A stretch of 64,000 bases of DNA, from contig CAWDUJ010000006.1 in NCBI GenBank assembly GCA_963805455.1, positions 248,001-312,000 on the forward strand, given 5' to 3'. Of this stretch, positions 9,290 through 18,753 are shown in pieces. Source of the DNA: VRUE01 sp963805455 (GTDB taxonomy: Bacteria; Actinomycetota; Thermoleophilia; Solirubrobacterales; 70-9). The position numbers and the translations under genes were made by a program. The notes beneath the pieces were generated by a model. That model saw nothing but the letters and a program-made list of their open reading frames with translations, made no database searches and was not told the origin of the DNA. Every line of letters starts with the position of its first letter. Positions within the stretch are counted from its first letter, which is position 1.

Positions 9290-10981
9290 ATGAGGCAGCT
9301 GACGAAACTCACCCGAGCGATCGCAGTTGTCGGGGCCCTCGCCGGCATCCTCGTTGTTCAGCTGGGATCCGGTCAGGCTTCGGCAAAGCTCTATTCCCCA
9401 TATACCTATAGCGGTGCCTATCCGTCTGGTTCAATCGACGGCACCGGCTCGGTGGGTGGCCCGGCCCCGTTTCCGAACGGTCTGGTGCAACTCGGTTTCA
9501 ACCAGGCGACGAACCGGCTCCTCGTCGGGCATACGACAGAAGGCGGCCGGATCTTCCAGTTCAACGCGACCGGCACTGCCGAACCGTTCAGCTTCCTATC
9601 CCCGAACACAGCAATCGAATCGGGCGAACTGAACACTTTTGGAGATATCAACGTCGATAACTCCGGAGAGTCCGGAGGGCCAGGCGAAGGCGAACAGGGA
9701 CGCATCTACGCATTTTCCGAAAGCCAGGCCGTCAAGGCCTGGAAACCGAGCGGAGAGCCGTACCAGCCCTCGGGGAGCGGCTACCCCATCAACTACGCCG
9801 CAACCTGTGGCGCCGAGGTCGCGCCGGATGGCGATCTCTGGGTTGCGAGCTGGGGAGGAATCGGTATTCAGGAGTTCGATCCCTCGACTGGGAATCCAAG
9901 TACCGACGGTCCCGCCGGTGGTCACATAGCCACTCCGGGAATTTGCAGTCTGGCCATCGACGGCAACGAAAATTTCTACGCTGTCGACGAAAACGGCCCG
10001 ATCCTGAAATACAACAGTGCGGGGCAGCCTCTCGGAGTCGTCGATCCCTACAGCGGCTTGCAAGGGGAAGCGAAAGAGATCGCGGTCGACCGCAGCACGA
10101 ACCACCTCTTCGCACAGTACGAAAGCGTGGTCAAGGAGTTCGACCCGAGCGGGGCCCTGGTCATGACCTTTGGTCAGGAAGAAGGCTCTTACCCCGGTCT
10201 GTCGGCAGCACAGGGCATCACCATCGACGAAGACACCCATGATGTCTATGTCTCGAATCGCCGGGGCCCCAACCCGCGCCGAGTGGATGTGTTCGCTCCG
10301 ATCACGCCACTGACGATTCCTGACGTCACCACTGAAGGTACCGATGTCACCGCCAACGGCGCGACTCTGCACGGAGTTGTCGGCCCAGATGCCGCCCATG
10401 GCGGAGCTGAAGTCGTGACCTGCGAATTCAAATGGGGAGCCAGCGAAAAAGAACTCGACAATACGGCACCGTGCGACCAGACACTTCCGATCAACACGGA
10501 CACCGGAGTAACCGCCACGATAGGCGGTCTGACTGCCGGCAGCACGTACTTCTTTCAGCTGAGCGCAAAGAACTCCGACAACGGGATTCTGTCGACTGGC
10601 GCAATTCACTCATTCAAGCCTGCTGGCCCGCCGGCGATTGTTGACGCATCTGCATCGGAAGTGCACAGCGACGGAGCGTTGCTCTCGGGAACGGTCGACC
10701 CCCAGGGTGGTGCAACCACCTACCAGATTGAATACGGCACCACTGAAGCCTACGGCAGCACAATTCCAAACCCGGCGGGTGAACTGGCGAACAGCCTTGG
10801 GAAGCAGAGCTTTGCCCACAAGGTCACGGGGCTCGAAGTCGGCACTCTGTACCACTTCCGCATCACTGCGACAAACCCCAACGCAACGACCCATGGCGAT
10901 GACCACGTCTTCACTACCTTCCCGTTCACCCCTATCCTGAAAGACGCGTGTCCAAAATGCACATGTCCGCCAGCAGGTTAG
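9290..10981 (+). CDS. Open N-terminal part of A2 (signal peptide, NHL-like propeller, two FN3-like repeats)
   Basis: 563 codons uninterrupted. The blade-like repeats include EVAPDGDLWVASWGG, LAIDGNENFYAVDENG and ITIDEDTHDVYVSN. The two FN3-like repeats carry CEFKWGASE and YQIEYGTTEAYGS. The true frame leaves at about 10955; the next frame reads NAHVRQQVSAALLPDCRAYE. Confidence 0.7.
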   Translation: MRQLTKLTRAIAVVGALAGILVVQLGSGQASAKLYSPYTYSGAYPSGSIDGTGSVGGPAPFPNGLVQLGFNQATNRLLVGHTTEGGRIFQFNATGTAEPFSFLSPNTAIESGELNTFGDINVDNSGESGGPGEGEQGRIYAFSESQAVKAWKPSGEPYQPSGSGYPINYAATCGAEVAPDGDLWVASWGGIGIQEFDPSTGNPSTDGPAGGHIATPGICSLAIDGNENFYAVDENGPILKYNSAGQPLGVVDPYSGLQGEAKEIAVDRSTNHLFAQYESVVKEFDPSGALVMTFGQEEGSYPGLSAAQGITIDEDTHDVYVSNRRGPNPRRVDVFAPITPLTIPDVTTEGTDVTANGATLHGVVGPDAAHGGAEVVTCEFKWGASEKELDNTAPCDQTLPINTDTGVTATIGGLTAGSTYFFQLSAKNSDNGILSTGAIHSFKPAGPPAIVDASASEVHSDGALLSGTVDPQGGATTYQIEYGTTEAYGSTIPNPAGELANSLGKQSFAHKVTGLEVGTLYHFRITATNPNATTHGDDHVFTTFPFTPILKDACPKCTCPPAG

Positions 10982-11368
10982 TGCGGCATTGCTGCCGGAC
11001 TGCCGCGCCTACGAGCTGGTCTCGGCGGCTGACACCGGTGGCTACGACGTCGAGTCCAACCTGGTTGACGGTCAGGAACCGTTCGGAGGGTATCGGGATG
11101 CACGAAATAGGGTCCTTTACGGAATTCACAGTGGCGCGATTCCGGGTCCCTGGAACCCCACCAATCGCGGCGTGGACCCTTACATCGCGACTCGCGGGGA
11201 ACGGACGGCTGGAGCACGACATATGCGGGCATTCCCGCCGACAATCCGTTTGCCAGTGCGCCCTTCGCCTCGGATCTGGACGAAGCGAGCTCCGATCTGA
11301 CCACCCTGGCCTTCGGAGGCTCGGGAATTTGCTCGCCGTGCTTCGCCGACGGCTCGACCGGGATTCCT

Positions 11369-12034
11369 TTGCGTGAGGAATCGGGGGCGCTGATCCAGGG
11401 AATGGCGGGGCCGGCGAATCCCAGTCCCGGTTTCGAGTCCGACGGCCTGATCCGCAAACGGTTTTCCGCGGACGGGACCCATCTGATCTTCGGCTCGACG
11501 TCGCTCTTTGCTGCAGGAGGGAACAACGCCACAGGCGACGTCTCGATCTACGACCGTGATCTCACGACGGGTCAAACACAGGTGGTGTCCAACGATCCCG
11601 CCGGAGAACCCCTCAATTGCCTTCAGGGCGCCGGCCAATGTCACTCGCCCGCGCACACGGACGGGATGGCCGAGCTCGATGTCTCCAGCGATGGCTCACG
11701 CATCGTCGTTGGTCAGTTGACCGGAACCGATGCAGCCGGCAACGAGTACTTCCACCTCTATATGCATGTCGGCAATGACCCAGTAACGATTGACCTCACC
11801 CCTGGGGTTACGACAGGGGTGCTCTACGACGGAATGACAGCCGATGGCTCAATCGTCTACTTCTCGACTCGAGACCCCCTCGCCACCTCCAACAACCAGG
11901 ACACGGACTCGAGCTCCGACATTTTCAGAGCCGACAGTGTCGTCATCCGGCGCGACCCTCACCCGGGTCTCGGTAGGGGAATCCGGCACTGGCAACACCG
12001 ACGCGTGCGACCCCGTGGCGAATACGCACAATGA
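11369..12034 (+). CDS. Open fragment of A2 (TolB-like blades)
   Basis: Contains ADGTHLIFGSTSLF, VSSDGSRIVVGQ and MTADGSIVYFSTRDPL, typical strands of a TolB-like propeller. The frame is lost near 11940, and the true sequence continues in the frame of the following fragment with LTRVSVGESGTGNTD. Confidence 0.5.
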   Translation: MREESGALIQGMAGPANPSPGFESDGLIRKRFSADGTHLIFGSTSLFAAGGNNATGDVSIYDRDLTTGQTQVVSNDPAGEPLNCLQGAGQCHSPAHTDGMAELDVSSDGSRIVVGQLTGTDAAGNEYFHLYMHVGNDPVTIDLTPGVTTGVLYDGMTADGSIVYFSTRDPLATSNNQDTDSSSDIFRADSVVIRRDPHPGLGRGIRHWQHRRVRPRGEYAQ

Positions 12035-13088
12035 TCACTGGAACGTCGTCGCCGGCGATTCGGCCGATTGCAGCGCCGTTGCGATCGGGGGAGGCGGCGG
12101 AGTCGCGTCGGACACGGGAACGATCTACTTCCTCAGCCCGGAGCAGCTCGACGGTGCTGGGACGCAGGACGCGCCCAATCTCTACGTTGCCCAGCCGGGT
12201 TCAGGCGCCGAATTTGTCACCACTCTTGAGTCAACCCTTACTGCACCGAGTCCACCGAACGAATATCACGCCTACGATCACAGTTTCGCGGCCGTTCCAA
12301 GGCCTGACTTTTTAGCCGTCGATTCCTCGGGCGGGCCGTCCGACGGAGACATCTACGTAGCTGACAATGGATCACAGGTGGTCCGAAAGTACGACGCGGA
12401 CGGAAACCTGATCTCCAGCTGGGGCGACAGCGGCGTGCTCGACGGCTCCACGACGGGGAAGGGGCCATTCGGTGAAATCTCAGGAGTGGCTGTCGGTCTG
12501 GACGGAACACTCTATGTGGGCATCTACGAAATTTACAACGGTGAAAACGAGCTCTTCGAGTTCGACGAAGGCGGCAGCTTCGATTCAGAAGATGCACTCG
12601 ACGGCGCAATCCAGCCTGTGGGAATCTCTGTCGACGGCAATGGCAATGTCTTCTATCTGAGCTACGGCGAATCCATTGAGCGCTACAACGGCGTCACCTC
12701 AACGGAAATCTCGACTGGGGAATATGGGTCTGGTCTCAAGTTCGGGCTGGCTGTCGATCCCAACAGCGGTGATCTTTACGTCAATCTCGGCCGGGAGTCA
12801 GTGGGTCGTTACTCCTTCGACAGCGCGGGACGGGTACTCCAGCCGAACGCCTCGCCGTGCAACAGCGGCTGTGAACCGACGGCAAAATTCGGTGACGCCG
12901 AGGTCTCGGGAGCGGGCGGGCTGGCCGTCGATCCTTCCAACGGTGATCTCTACGTCGACGAGGGCAACAGGATGCTCCGCTTCGATTCCGCCGGACAGCT
13001 GATTCCGGGGCCAGAGACCGGGCGTCGGCAGGCTGATCGACTCGACCAGGGTCACCGTCGGCGACGATGGCCGGCTATACGCGAATAG
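11844..13088 (+). CDS. Open fragment of A2 containing the nested NHL propeller
   Basis: From about 11945 this frame continues the TolB-like propeller (SDTGTIYFLSPEQLDGAG) and then runs through about 270 residues of NHL-type repeats, such as ISGVAVGLDGTLYVGIYE and VGISVDGNGNVFYLSYGES. It is lost near 13020. Confidence 0.5.
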   Translation: MAQSSTSRLETPSPPPTTRTRTRAPTFSEPTVSSSGATLTRVSVGESGTGNTDACDPVANTHNDHWNVVAGDSADCSAVAIGGGGGVASDTGTIYFLSPEQLDGAGTQDAPNLYVAQPGSGAEFVTTLESTLTAPSPPNEYHAYDHSFAAVPRPDFLAVDSSGGPSDGDIYVADNGSQVVRKYDADGNLISSWGDSGVLDGSTTGKGPFGEISGVAVGLDGTLYVGIYEIYNGENELFEFDEGGSFDSEDALDGAIQPVGISVDGNGNVFYLSYGESIERYNGVTSTEISTGEYGSGLKFGLAVDPNSGDLYVNLGRESVGRYSFDSAGRVLQPNASPCNSGCEPTAKFGDAEVSGAGGLAVDPSNGDLYVDEGNRMLRFDSAGQLIPGPETGRRQADRLDQGHRRRRWPAIRE

Positions 13089-13880
13089 AAAGTCTCCGGC
13101 GGGTCCAACGTCGCCGCATTCGGGCCGCTCACATGGCTCCGGAACCGCGCATCAACAACCCGGCCATCTTCGATGGCGTCAATGACGCTGGCGACCGGCA
13201 CACCGCCGATTTCCAGGTCACTCCCAGCGGCGACAACGCTGCGTTCTCTGCCGCGATTCCCTCACCGGGTATGACAACGGTGGGCTACACTGAGATCTTC
13301 CGGTACGACCGGCCGGCGACGCGATCGAGTGCGCGTCCTGTAATCCCACCGGGCAAGGGCGACAGGCGATGCGCACGATGGCCGCCAATGGGCTCAGCCT
13401 GACCGACGACGGGCGGATCTTCTTCAATCGACCGAAGCGCTGGCGCCGCGGGACCTCAATCACCGTAAGGACGCCTATGAGTGGCAACAAGGCCAGACAC
13501 CGAGCTGATTTCCACCGGCGAGCAGCCCGTTCGACTCGAGCCTCCTTGAGCGCGAGCGCCGACGGCAGAGATGCATTCTTCTTCACTCGGGACACCCTTG
13601 TCCCTCAGGACAGAAACGGCAAACTCGCCAAGGTCTACGACGCAAGGGAAGACGGCGGCTTCCCGTTCCTACCTGATCCCGTCCCTGTAAGGCCTCCGAC
13701 GAGTGCCACGGCGCCGGCAGCGCCGCGCCGGGGCCGCTGCCGATCGGGACGATCGAAGGAACGGCGGCAACTCCAAGGAAAACAAGAAGTGCCGCAAGGG
13801 ATTCAAGCGCCGCGGTGACCGCTGCGTCGAAGAAGACGAAAAGCGGAAGCAGCACCGCAAGAGGAGAGGTAGAGCTGACG

Positions 13881-16612
13881 ATGAATCCCATCGCCCGAAT
13901 CGCCGGATGTCGCAGTCCTGTTCGTTGCCCTGGGCGCGGTCTTCACGTCGCCGGCGCGCGCATCGAAGAGTAAATTGAGTCATTCTCCTCGACACTCTCG
14001 ACGACTCGCTGGTCGGCGCGTCATCCGGACATCGAAACGACGTTCCGACTCTCCGAACCCGGGGTCGAGGAGGCTGCGCGCAACGTCGCCTTCGAAGCCC
14101 CTGAGGGTGTCTTCGGCAATCCGAACGTGCGATCGACCAGTGCACGTCACTTGATTTCGCGCTCACCCAATGTCCGCCGTCATCGCAGGCAGGCCTGATC
14201 ACGATCCGCGCCAACTACGAAGGCGAACCCGACCGGCCTGCTCGGCACCGCCCCCTCTACGACCTCGATCCGCGGAGGGCCCAGCCTGCGCGCTTCGGGT
14301 TCATCGTGCCGACGCTGAACATCCCGATCACGATCCCGGTGACCGTGCGGACCGCCACGCGACTATGGCCTGCGGTTCACGGTCTCGAACATCACCCAGC
14401 TCACCCCGTTCTCCGAAGCCCGGATGCTGTTCTGGGGGTTCCCGTCCGAAACCGGCCATGACGAGCAGCGATTCGCGAAGGGGGCACCCGGCGAATCCCT
14501 CCGGCTGCGTGGCTGAAGAAGGGACGGCGTGCATTCCCGAATCGACTACGGCGTGCGATCACAGTCCACCCGCTGACCGACAACCCGACCATCTGCACGG
14601 GGGCGCCACTCCCTGATGCGCCTCGAAGTCGAGACATACCAGGATCCGGACCACCCCTCGTTCGCGGATTCGACCTATCCGCCGATCACCGAATGCGAAA
14701 CGGGAGACCTTCCAGCCGACATTCTTCGCCTCGCCGACGACGAAAGAGGCCGACTCTGCCTCGGGCCTCGACATCAACCTCGCCAGTCCACAGGCGCTTA
14801 CCGCGCCACGACCCCATCCGAGCTCCGGTCGGCGATCGTCACCCTGCCGGAAGGGATGACGATCAATCCGGACGCTGCCGATGGTCAGCGCGCCTGCAGC
14901 GACGCCGAGGCAAACTTCGGATCCGAAGGGGCCGGCGAACTGTCCCGATAACGCGAAGATCGGCACGGTGGCGATCCACTCGGTCGCGCTCGACGGCACC
15001 CTCAAGGATCGATCTACATCGGCGAACCTAAGCCGGGGAATCAGTACCGCTGTTCCTCGTCGCCGACGGGTTCGGCATGCATGCAAAGCTGGTCGGGTCA
15101 TTCCGGCCGGATCCCGGTGACGGGGCAGGTCAAGGCATATTTCGAAGATCTCCCCCAAGTGCCATTCGACGAATTTGACGTCCATCTATTCGCGTCAGAT
15201 CGCGGTCTGATGGCTACGCCGACCACATGCAAGATCTACACCGCCGAAGCTGAGTTCTTCCCCTGGAACTCGGTCTTGCCCGAAGTCGCACTCGAGCCAG
15301 ATTTTCGGAATCGACTCCGGTCCGAATGGGTCCGAATGCCCCGGCCAGATCCGGCCATTCGCACCCAGACTCGCAGCCGGAACGTCGAATTCACGGGCGG
15401 GGACCTCATCCGACTTCGCTCTCCAGCTCGATCGCGAAGACGGCGATCAGTTCCTCGGCGACCTCGCCTTCACGATGCCGCCGGGACTGACCGGATCCCT
15501 GCGCGGGATCAGCCTATTGCCCAGAGGCGTCGATCGTGGCCGCGGCGCAGCGTCCGGGCCGCGACGAGCATGCATCGCCGAGCTGCCCCGCGTCGAGTCA
15601 GATCGGCACCACGAACGTCGCTGCCGGCCCCGGATCGCACCCCTTCCACGCGGTCGGAAGGATGTACCTGGCTGGTCCATTCAAAGGCGCTCCACTTTCG
15701 CTGGTGGCAATCACCCCGGCGCTGGCCGGTCCATATGACTACGGGACACAGGTCGTTCGGGTCGCGATCAACGTCAATCCCCTCGACGCCCACGTCACCG
15801 CGGCGTCTGACCGGGTGCCGCAGATCATCGGCGGGATCCCGCTGCGCCTGCGCTCGATCCGGGTCAGCATCGACCGCCCCGGGTTCCTGCGCAACCCGAC
15901 CAACTGCTCGTCGTTCGGGGTCGACTCGCAGGGGATCGGCGACCAGGGGACGGTCGTCGGCTTCTCCTCCTACTTCCACGTCAACAACTGCGCGACGATG
16001 CCGTTCAAGCCGAGCCTGACGATTCGTCAGCTCGGCGGTCGTAAGGCCACCGCAAGGTCGAGGAACCCCCAGTTCCGGTTCGATCTTCGTACCCGCGAAG
16101 GGGACGCGAACCTGAAATCGATCTCGGTGACGCTGCCAAAAGCGTTCGCGATCGACCAGCGGCACCTTGGGAACATCTGCTCTCGGGCCCAGCTCGCCTC
16201 CGAACGCTGCGCCGGCCGCCAGGCGATCGGGATGGTCGACGACGAAACACCGCTGCTCGACACACCGCTGACCGGTCCGGCCTACGCCGTCTCCGGCTTC
16301 GGGAAACTGCCGCACGTCGTCTTTATCCTCGACGGCCAGGTCACGATCATGCCCGAGGCTGAATCGTCCTCGGTCAATGGCGGCCACCTGAAGACGGTCG
16401 TCCCGGTGGTCCCAGACGCCCCGATTGGCCACTTCCGCCTCAATCTCTTCGGAGGCAAGCAGGGCTACCTCGTCAATACGCGGAGCCTCTGCGCCGGCAG
16501 GATCGCGGCTCAGGTGGACTACGTCGCCCAAAACGGCAGGAAACTGACGCAGAATCCGCGCATCAAGACCCGCTGTGGAGGCTCAAAATCCGCAAAGAGG
16601 GCCCATCGTTAG
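13881..16612 (+). pseudogene. Type B secreted protein B2 (frameshifted)
   Basis: Start ATG 13881 has GAGGAGAGG upstream. The frames together give a signal region (LFVALGAVFTSPARAS), RHPDIETTFRLSEPG, FGNPN, FALTQCPPSSQAGLITI, the block SELRSAIVTLPEGMTINPDA, then GPYDYGTQVVRVAINVNP and a C-terminus with GGKQGYLVNTRSLC and a basic end. This is the same order as B1 and the intact paralogue. Frames change repeatedly between 13900 and 15530; from 15536 to the stop it is open. It is the last gene before a hairpin terminator. Confidence 0.6.
15536..16612 (+). CDS. Open C-terminal part of B2
   Basis: 358 codons. It begins inside the conserved cysteine block (SPSCPASSQIGTTNV), passes through MYLAGPFKGAPLSLVAITPA, RSIRVSIDRPGFLRNPTNCS and LPKAFAIDQRHLGNICSRAQ, and ends with the conserved module FRLNLFGGKQGYLVN plus a basic tail. 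The ATG is internal to B2. Confidence 0.6.
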   Translation: MAAAQRPGRDEHASPSCPASSQIGTTNVAAGPGSHPFHAVGRMYLAGPFKGAPLSLVAITPALAGPYDYGTQVVRVAINVNPLDAHVTAASDRVPQIIGGIPLRLRSIRVSIDRPGFLRNPTNCSSFGVDSQGIGDQGTVVGFSSYFHVNNCATMPFKPSLTIRQLGGRKATARSRNPQFRFDLRTREGDANLKSISVTLPKAFAIDQRHLGNICSRAQLASERCAGRQAIGMVDDETPLLDTPLTGPAYAVSGFGKLPHVVFILDGQVTIMPEAESSSVNGGHLKTVVPVVPDAPIGHFRLNLFGGKQGYLVNTRSLCAGRIAAQVDYVAQNGRKLTQNPRIKTRCGGSKSAKRAHR

Positions 16613-16649
16613 GCGACCCAGGCCGAATAGAAACGAGCGAATTTCCTAA

Positions 16650-16672
16650 AGCGGGGGCCAAAAGGCCCCGCT
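16650..16672 (+). terminator. Hairpin terminator after the A-B operon
   Basis: AGCGGGGGCC and GGCCCCGCT form a stem with one bulged G and an AAAA loop, about 40 nt after the B2 stop. A T-rich stretch (GGGATTTTCTT) follows some 8 nt further on. The placement fits Rho-independent termination of the operon. Confidence 0.55.
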
Positions 16673-16882
16673 ACGTAGGGATTTTCTTGCCGAATGACGC
16701 TGCGAGCCGCTCCCGGCTCGATTTCGAATAAGTACAGATACGTACCGCAAAAGGGCCCCAGACGCGGTAGTCTGGACGGGACAGGTGCCCGTGACCGGGT
16801 CCTTGAAGTTGAACCGAGGTAATCGGATGGGTAACACCGCGGAGGTATCGGTAGCGTCGCCACCGGCACTTGGGAGGCGCGA

Positions 16883-17671
16883 ATGAAGCGGCTCGCTCGC
16901 CACCCGGTGGTCCTCGCTCTCGTCGCCGTCGCCGCGATAGCGGCCCTCGTCACTCCCCTTGCCACCGCCGAGCGCTCTCAGGTCGGCAACCTGATCGTCT
17001 CTCTCAACGGCGGCATCCACCCGCGCAAACTGCCGCGACACGACCCGGCGCCGGTCGGGGTCCACCTTTCCGGGCGCGTCGTCACCGCCGACAAGACGCC
17101 GGTGCCTCGGGTCAACTGGATCCGGCTCGAACTGGCGTGGAGGGGAATACTCCACACAAAGGGCCTGCCTGTCTGCCCGCAATCCCGGCTCGCGGGCCGG
17201 TTGAGCGCCCAGGCGATGCGGGCCTGCGGGTCGGCGCTGGTCGGCAAAGGCGAGCTCTCGGCAGAGATCTTCGTTCCCTATCAGGACCCGTTCGGGATCA
17301 CCGCCCACCTCCTCGTCTTCAACGGAAAATCGAAAACCGGCCGACCCGAGGTGCTGGTCCACGCCTTCACCGCCGACCCGCCGGTCTCGTTCGTGATCCC
17401 GTTCACGGTCCACAAGGTGAGCCGCTACAAAACGATCCTGATCACGACGATCCGAAAATCGATCGGCCCCTGGCCCCACGTCGCCGACTTCCACGTCGCG
17501 ATCTCGCGGAAATTCAATTACCAGGGCCACAGGGTGAGCTACCTGAGCGCCTCCTGCCCGGTTCCCAGGGGCTTCACCGCCGGCTTCCTCTCCTTCGCCC
17601 GGGCGACCTACACCTTCGAGGGCGGGAAACAGCTGCGTACCGAATCGGTTCGTAGCTGCCGCGCCCGCTGA
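16883..17671 (+). CDS. Conserved secreted protein of unknown function
   Basis: 262 residues, with GGGAGG 7 nt before the ATG. The signal peptide is VVLALVAVAAIAALVTPLATA (about residues 9-29). Mature features are IHPRKLPRHDPAPVGVHLSG, GLPVCPQSRL and MRACGSALVGKG, with four cysteines that may pair, and VISRKFNY-like beta segments near the end. Similar short exported proteins appear to recur in this bacterial group, but no function is known to me. It stands alone between the operon terminator and a convergent gene 7 nt away. Confidence 0.75.
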   Translation: MKRLARHPVVLALVAVAAIAALVTPLATAERSQVGNLIVSLNGGIHPRKLPRHDPAPVGVHLSGRVVTADKTPVPRVNWIRLELAWRGILHTKGLPVCPQSRLAGRLSAQAMRACGSALVGKGELSAEIFVPYQDPFGITAHLLVFNGKSKTGRPEVLVHAFTADPPVSFVIPFTVHKVSRYKTILITTIRKSIGPWPHVADFHVAISRKFNYQGHRVSYLSASCPVPRGFTAGFLSFARATYTFEGGKQLRTESVRSCRAR

Positions 17672-17678
17672 GCGCCGC

Positions 17679-18118
17679 TCAGCCCTGGTCCAGATCGTTC
17701 TCAGCCGGCGGGTACTCGAAAGCGATCTGCATGCTGCGGGCCCAGATCGGCGCCTCGCCGGTCTGGGCGAGGCGCCGGCCGGCGCGGGCCTGAATCTCGA
17801 GCACGGCAAGACGGGGCGGATGTGGAGCTCCGAGAGCTCGCGCCAGCCGTCCTCGTCGAGGACCACGGGCGTTCGCGCCAACACCCGGTCCAGACGCTGA
17901 TCGAAGAGCCCCTCCTCGATGCTGCCCTTGACCTCTTTCTCGATCAGGTCCCAGGTGAAATCGCTGATCTCCCCGCGTTCCTCCAATGAGAGCTGTTCGG
18001 ACTGCTGGGTGCTGAGGATCCTGGCGCCGTAGACGTCACTGACCTCCTCCACGCTCATCGGGCGGGTGTGCGTCAGCGGCATCTGATTCGTCTCCACATA
18101 TCCCGCCCCCGCGGCCAT
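17679..18118 (-). pseudogene. ArsR-like regulator C-terminal part without HTH, one frameshift
   Basis: Start ATG 18118 overlaps the previous stop (TGATG). The product (about 146 residues if repaired) contains LSLEERGEISDFTWDLIEKE, VVLDEDGWRELSELH, then, after a frame change near 17805, VLEIQARAGRRLAQTGE and MQIAFEYPPAE. This pattern matches the effector part of winged-helix ArsR-like regulators of actinobacteria (DEEGWREL, then a VLEIQ helix, then a hydrophobic strand). The N-terminal DNA-binding helices are missing; only the equivalent of the wing end (GYVETN) remains. The shift is a single missing G (TTGCC where TTGGCC is expected). Confidence 0.45.
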
Positions 18119-18744
18119 CAGTCGTAGAGGCTCTCGGACGCGAGCTGCTGCGCCCGCCGGCTCCAGAGCTTGATCTGCATGAAGAGGTCGTCGCCGTAGC
18201 CCTTGAGGGCATCGAGGGCGATGATCGTGAAGCGGTCGTTGGAGATCGCTTCCTGGTCGACGGTCTCGCCGTCGAGCTCGGCGGTGGCCGCGACCGCGTT
18301 GGCGACCATCGGGCTTCCCCAGACGAGGGTTACGTCGCCGCCGCGGCCGTTCTCGCCGAGCCACCTCCCGATCACGTCGTCGTTGAGGTCGATCTTCCAG
18401 TCGGGGTTTTCCTCGGCGATCACGTCGGTGAAGTCGGCGCTCGCCTTGAAGTCGGTCGGCTCGCCCACCTCGGGGCGCGCGTATGAGACGTGGCCGAACA
18501 GCTCGAGCTCTCCCTCTGGCCCGTCGACCCGAGCCGTGCACGGAACCCAGGTCCGGCCGCCCCAGGCCCGCTCGGGAAACCAGAGGAGCTTGTCCGGGGG
18601 CTTGACCCCGTCGGGCAGTTCCTTGATCTCGGTGCACGCTTTCCGAAACGGGTCGGCGAGCCGTTCGATGAAGCGGCCGTGCGGGATCCCCTCCTGGGTG
18701 CTGTCGGCGATGAAGCTCGGGATCGGGCGTGGCGTCGGCGGCAT
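18118..18744 (-). CDS. Protein of unknown function
   Basis: 208 residues, soluble, no signal peptide, mixed charge. No family is recognised. Notable segments are PPDKLLWFPERAWGGRTWVP, FKASADFTDVIAEENPDWKI and IIALDALKGYGDDLFMQIKL; the last is helical. It is the penultimate gene of the leftward run TlpA-nfeD-slipin-galT, 9 nt after galT, and its stop overlaps the start of the HTH-less regulator fragment by one base, so the two are probably translated together. Confidence 0.6.
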   Translation of the reverse strand: MPPTPRPIPSFIADSTQEGIPHGRFIERLADPFRKACTEIKELPDGVKPPDKLLWFPERAWGGRTWVPCTARVDGPEGELELFGHVSYARPEVGEPTDFKASADFTDVIAEENPDWKIDLNDDVIGRWLGENGRGGDVTLVWGSPMVANAVAATAELDGETVDQEAISNDRFTIIALDALKGYGDDLFMQIKLWSRRAQQLASESLYD

Positions 18745-18753
18745 TGGAGGACC

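Larger units (their letters stand above)
6551..9293 (+). pseudogene. Type B secreted protein B1 (paralogue of the intact 37453-40353 gene, heavily frameshifted)
   Basis: Start GTG 6551 overlaps the end of A1. Stitched together, the product has a hydrophobic N-terminus (VTVLAGPAGWAG), then FSIDASSTQAGGHPDIET, the block ISVDAPAGLTPNVFATPRCT, then QCPIDSQIGIVIL, GPYDLGNIVVRTAVEVN and a C-terminus with AGGKKGLLLNSEGLC and a Lys-rich tail. The same order is seen in the intact 966-residue paralogue. Frame changes are visible near 6655, 6765, 6880, 7670, 8247, 8325, 8592, 8700 and 8905. The stop at 9291-9293 overlaps the A2 start (ATGA), implying translational coupling. Confidence 0.6.
9290..13872 (+). 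pseudogene. Type A secreted protein A2, with a second NHL propeller nested in the TolB-like region (frameshifted)
   Basis: Signal peptide AIAVVGALAGILVVQLGSGQASA, an NHL-like propeller (about residues 30-340), two FN3-like repeats, the linker LPDCRAYELVSAADTG, then a TolB-like propeller. Between FVTTL (about 12225) and FQVTPSGDNAAFSA (about 13210) lies an extra NHL-type propeller of about 270 residues (DIYVADNGSQVVRKYDADGN, GTLYVGIYEIYNG, GDLYVNLG, GDLYVDEG). A1 has no such insert at this point. The C-terminus carries CASCNPTG, DTLVPQDRNG and a basic tail. Frames change near 10955 (CCAAAATG, one A too many), 11205, 11940, 13020, 13150, 13300 and 13690. It is coupled to B1 by an ATGA overlap. 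Confidence 0.6.
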
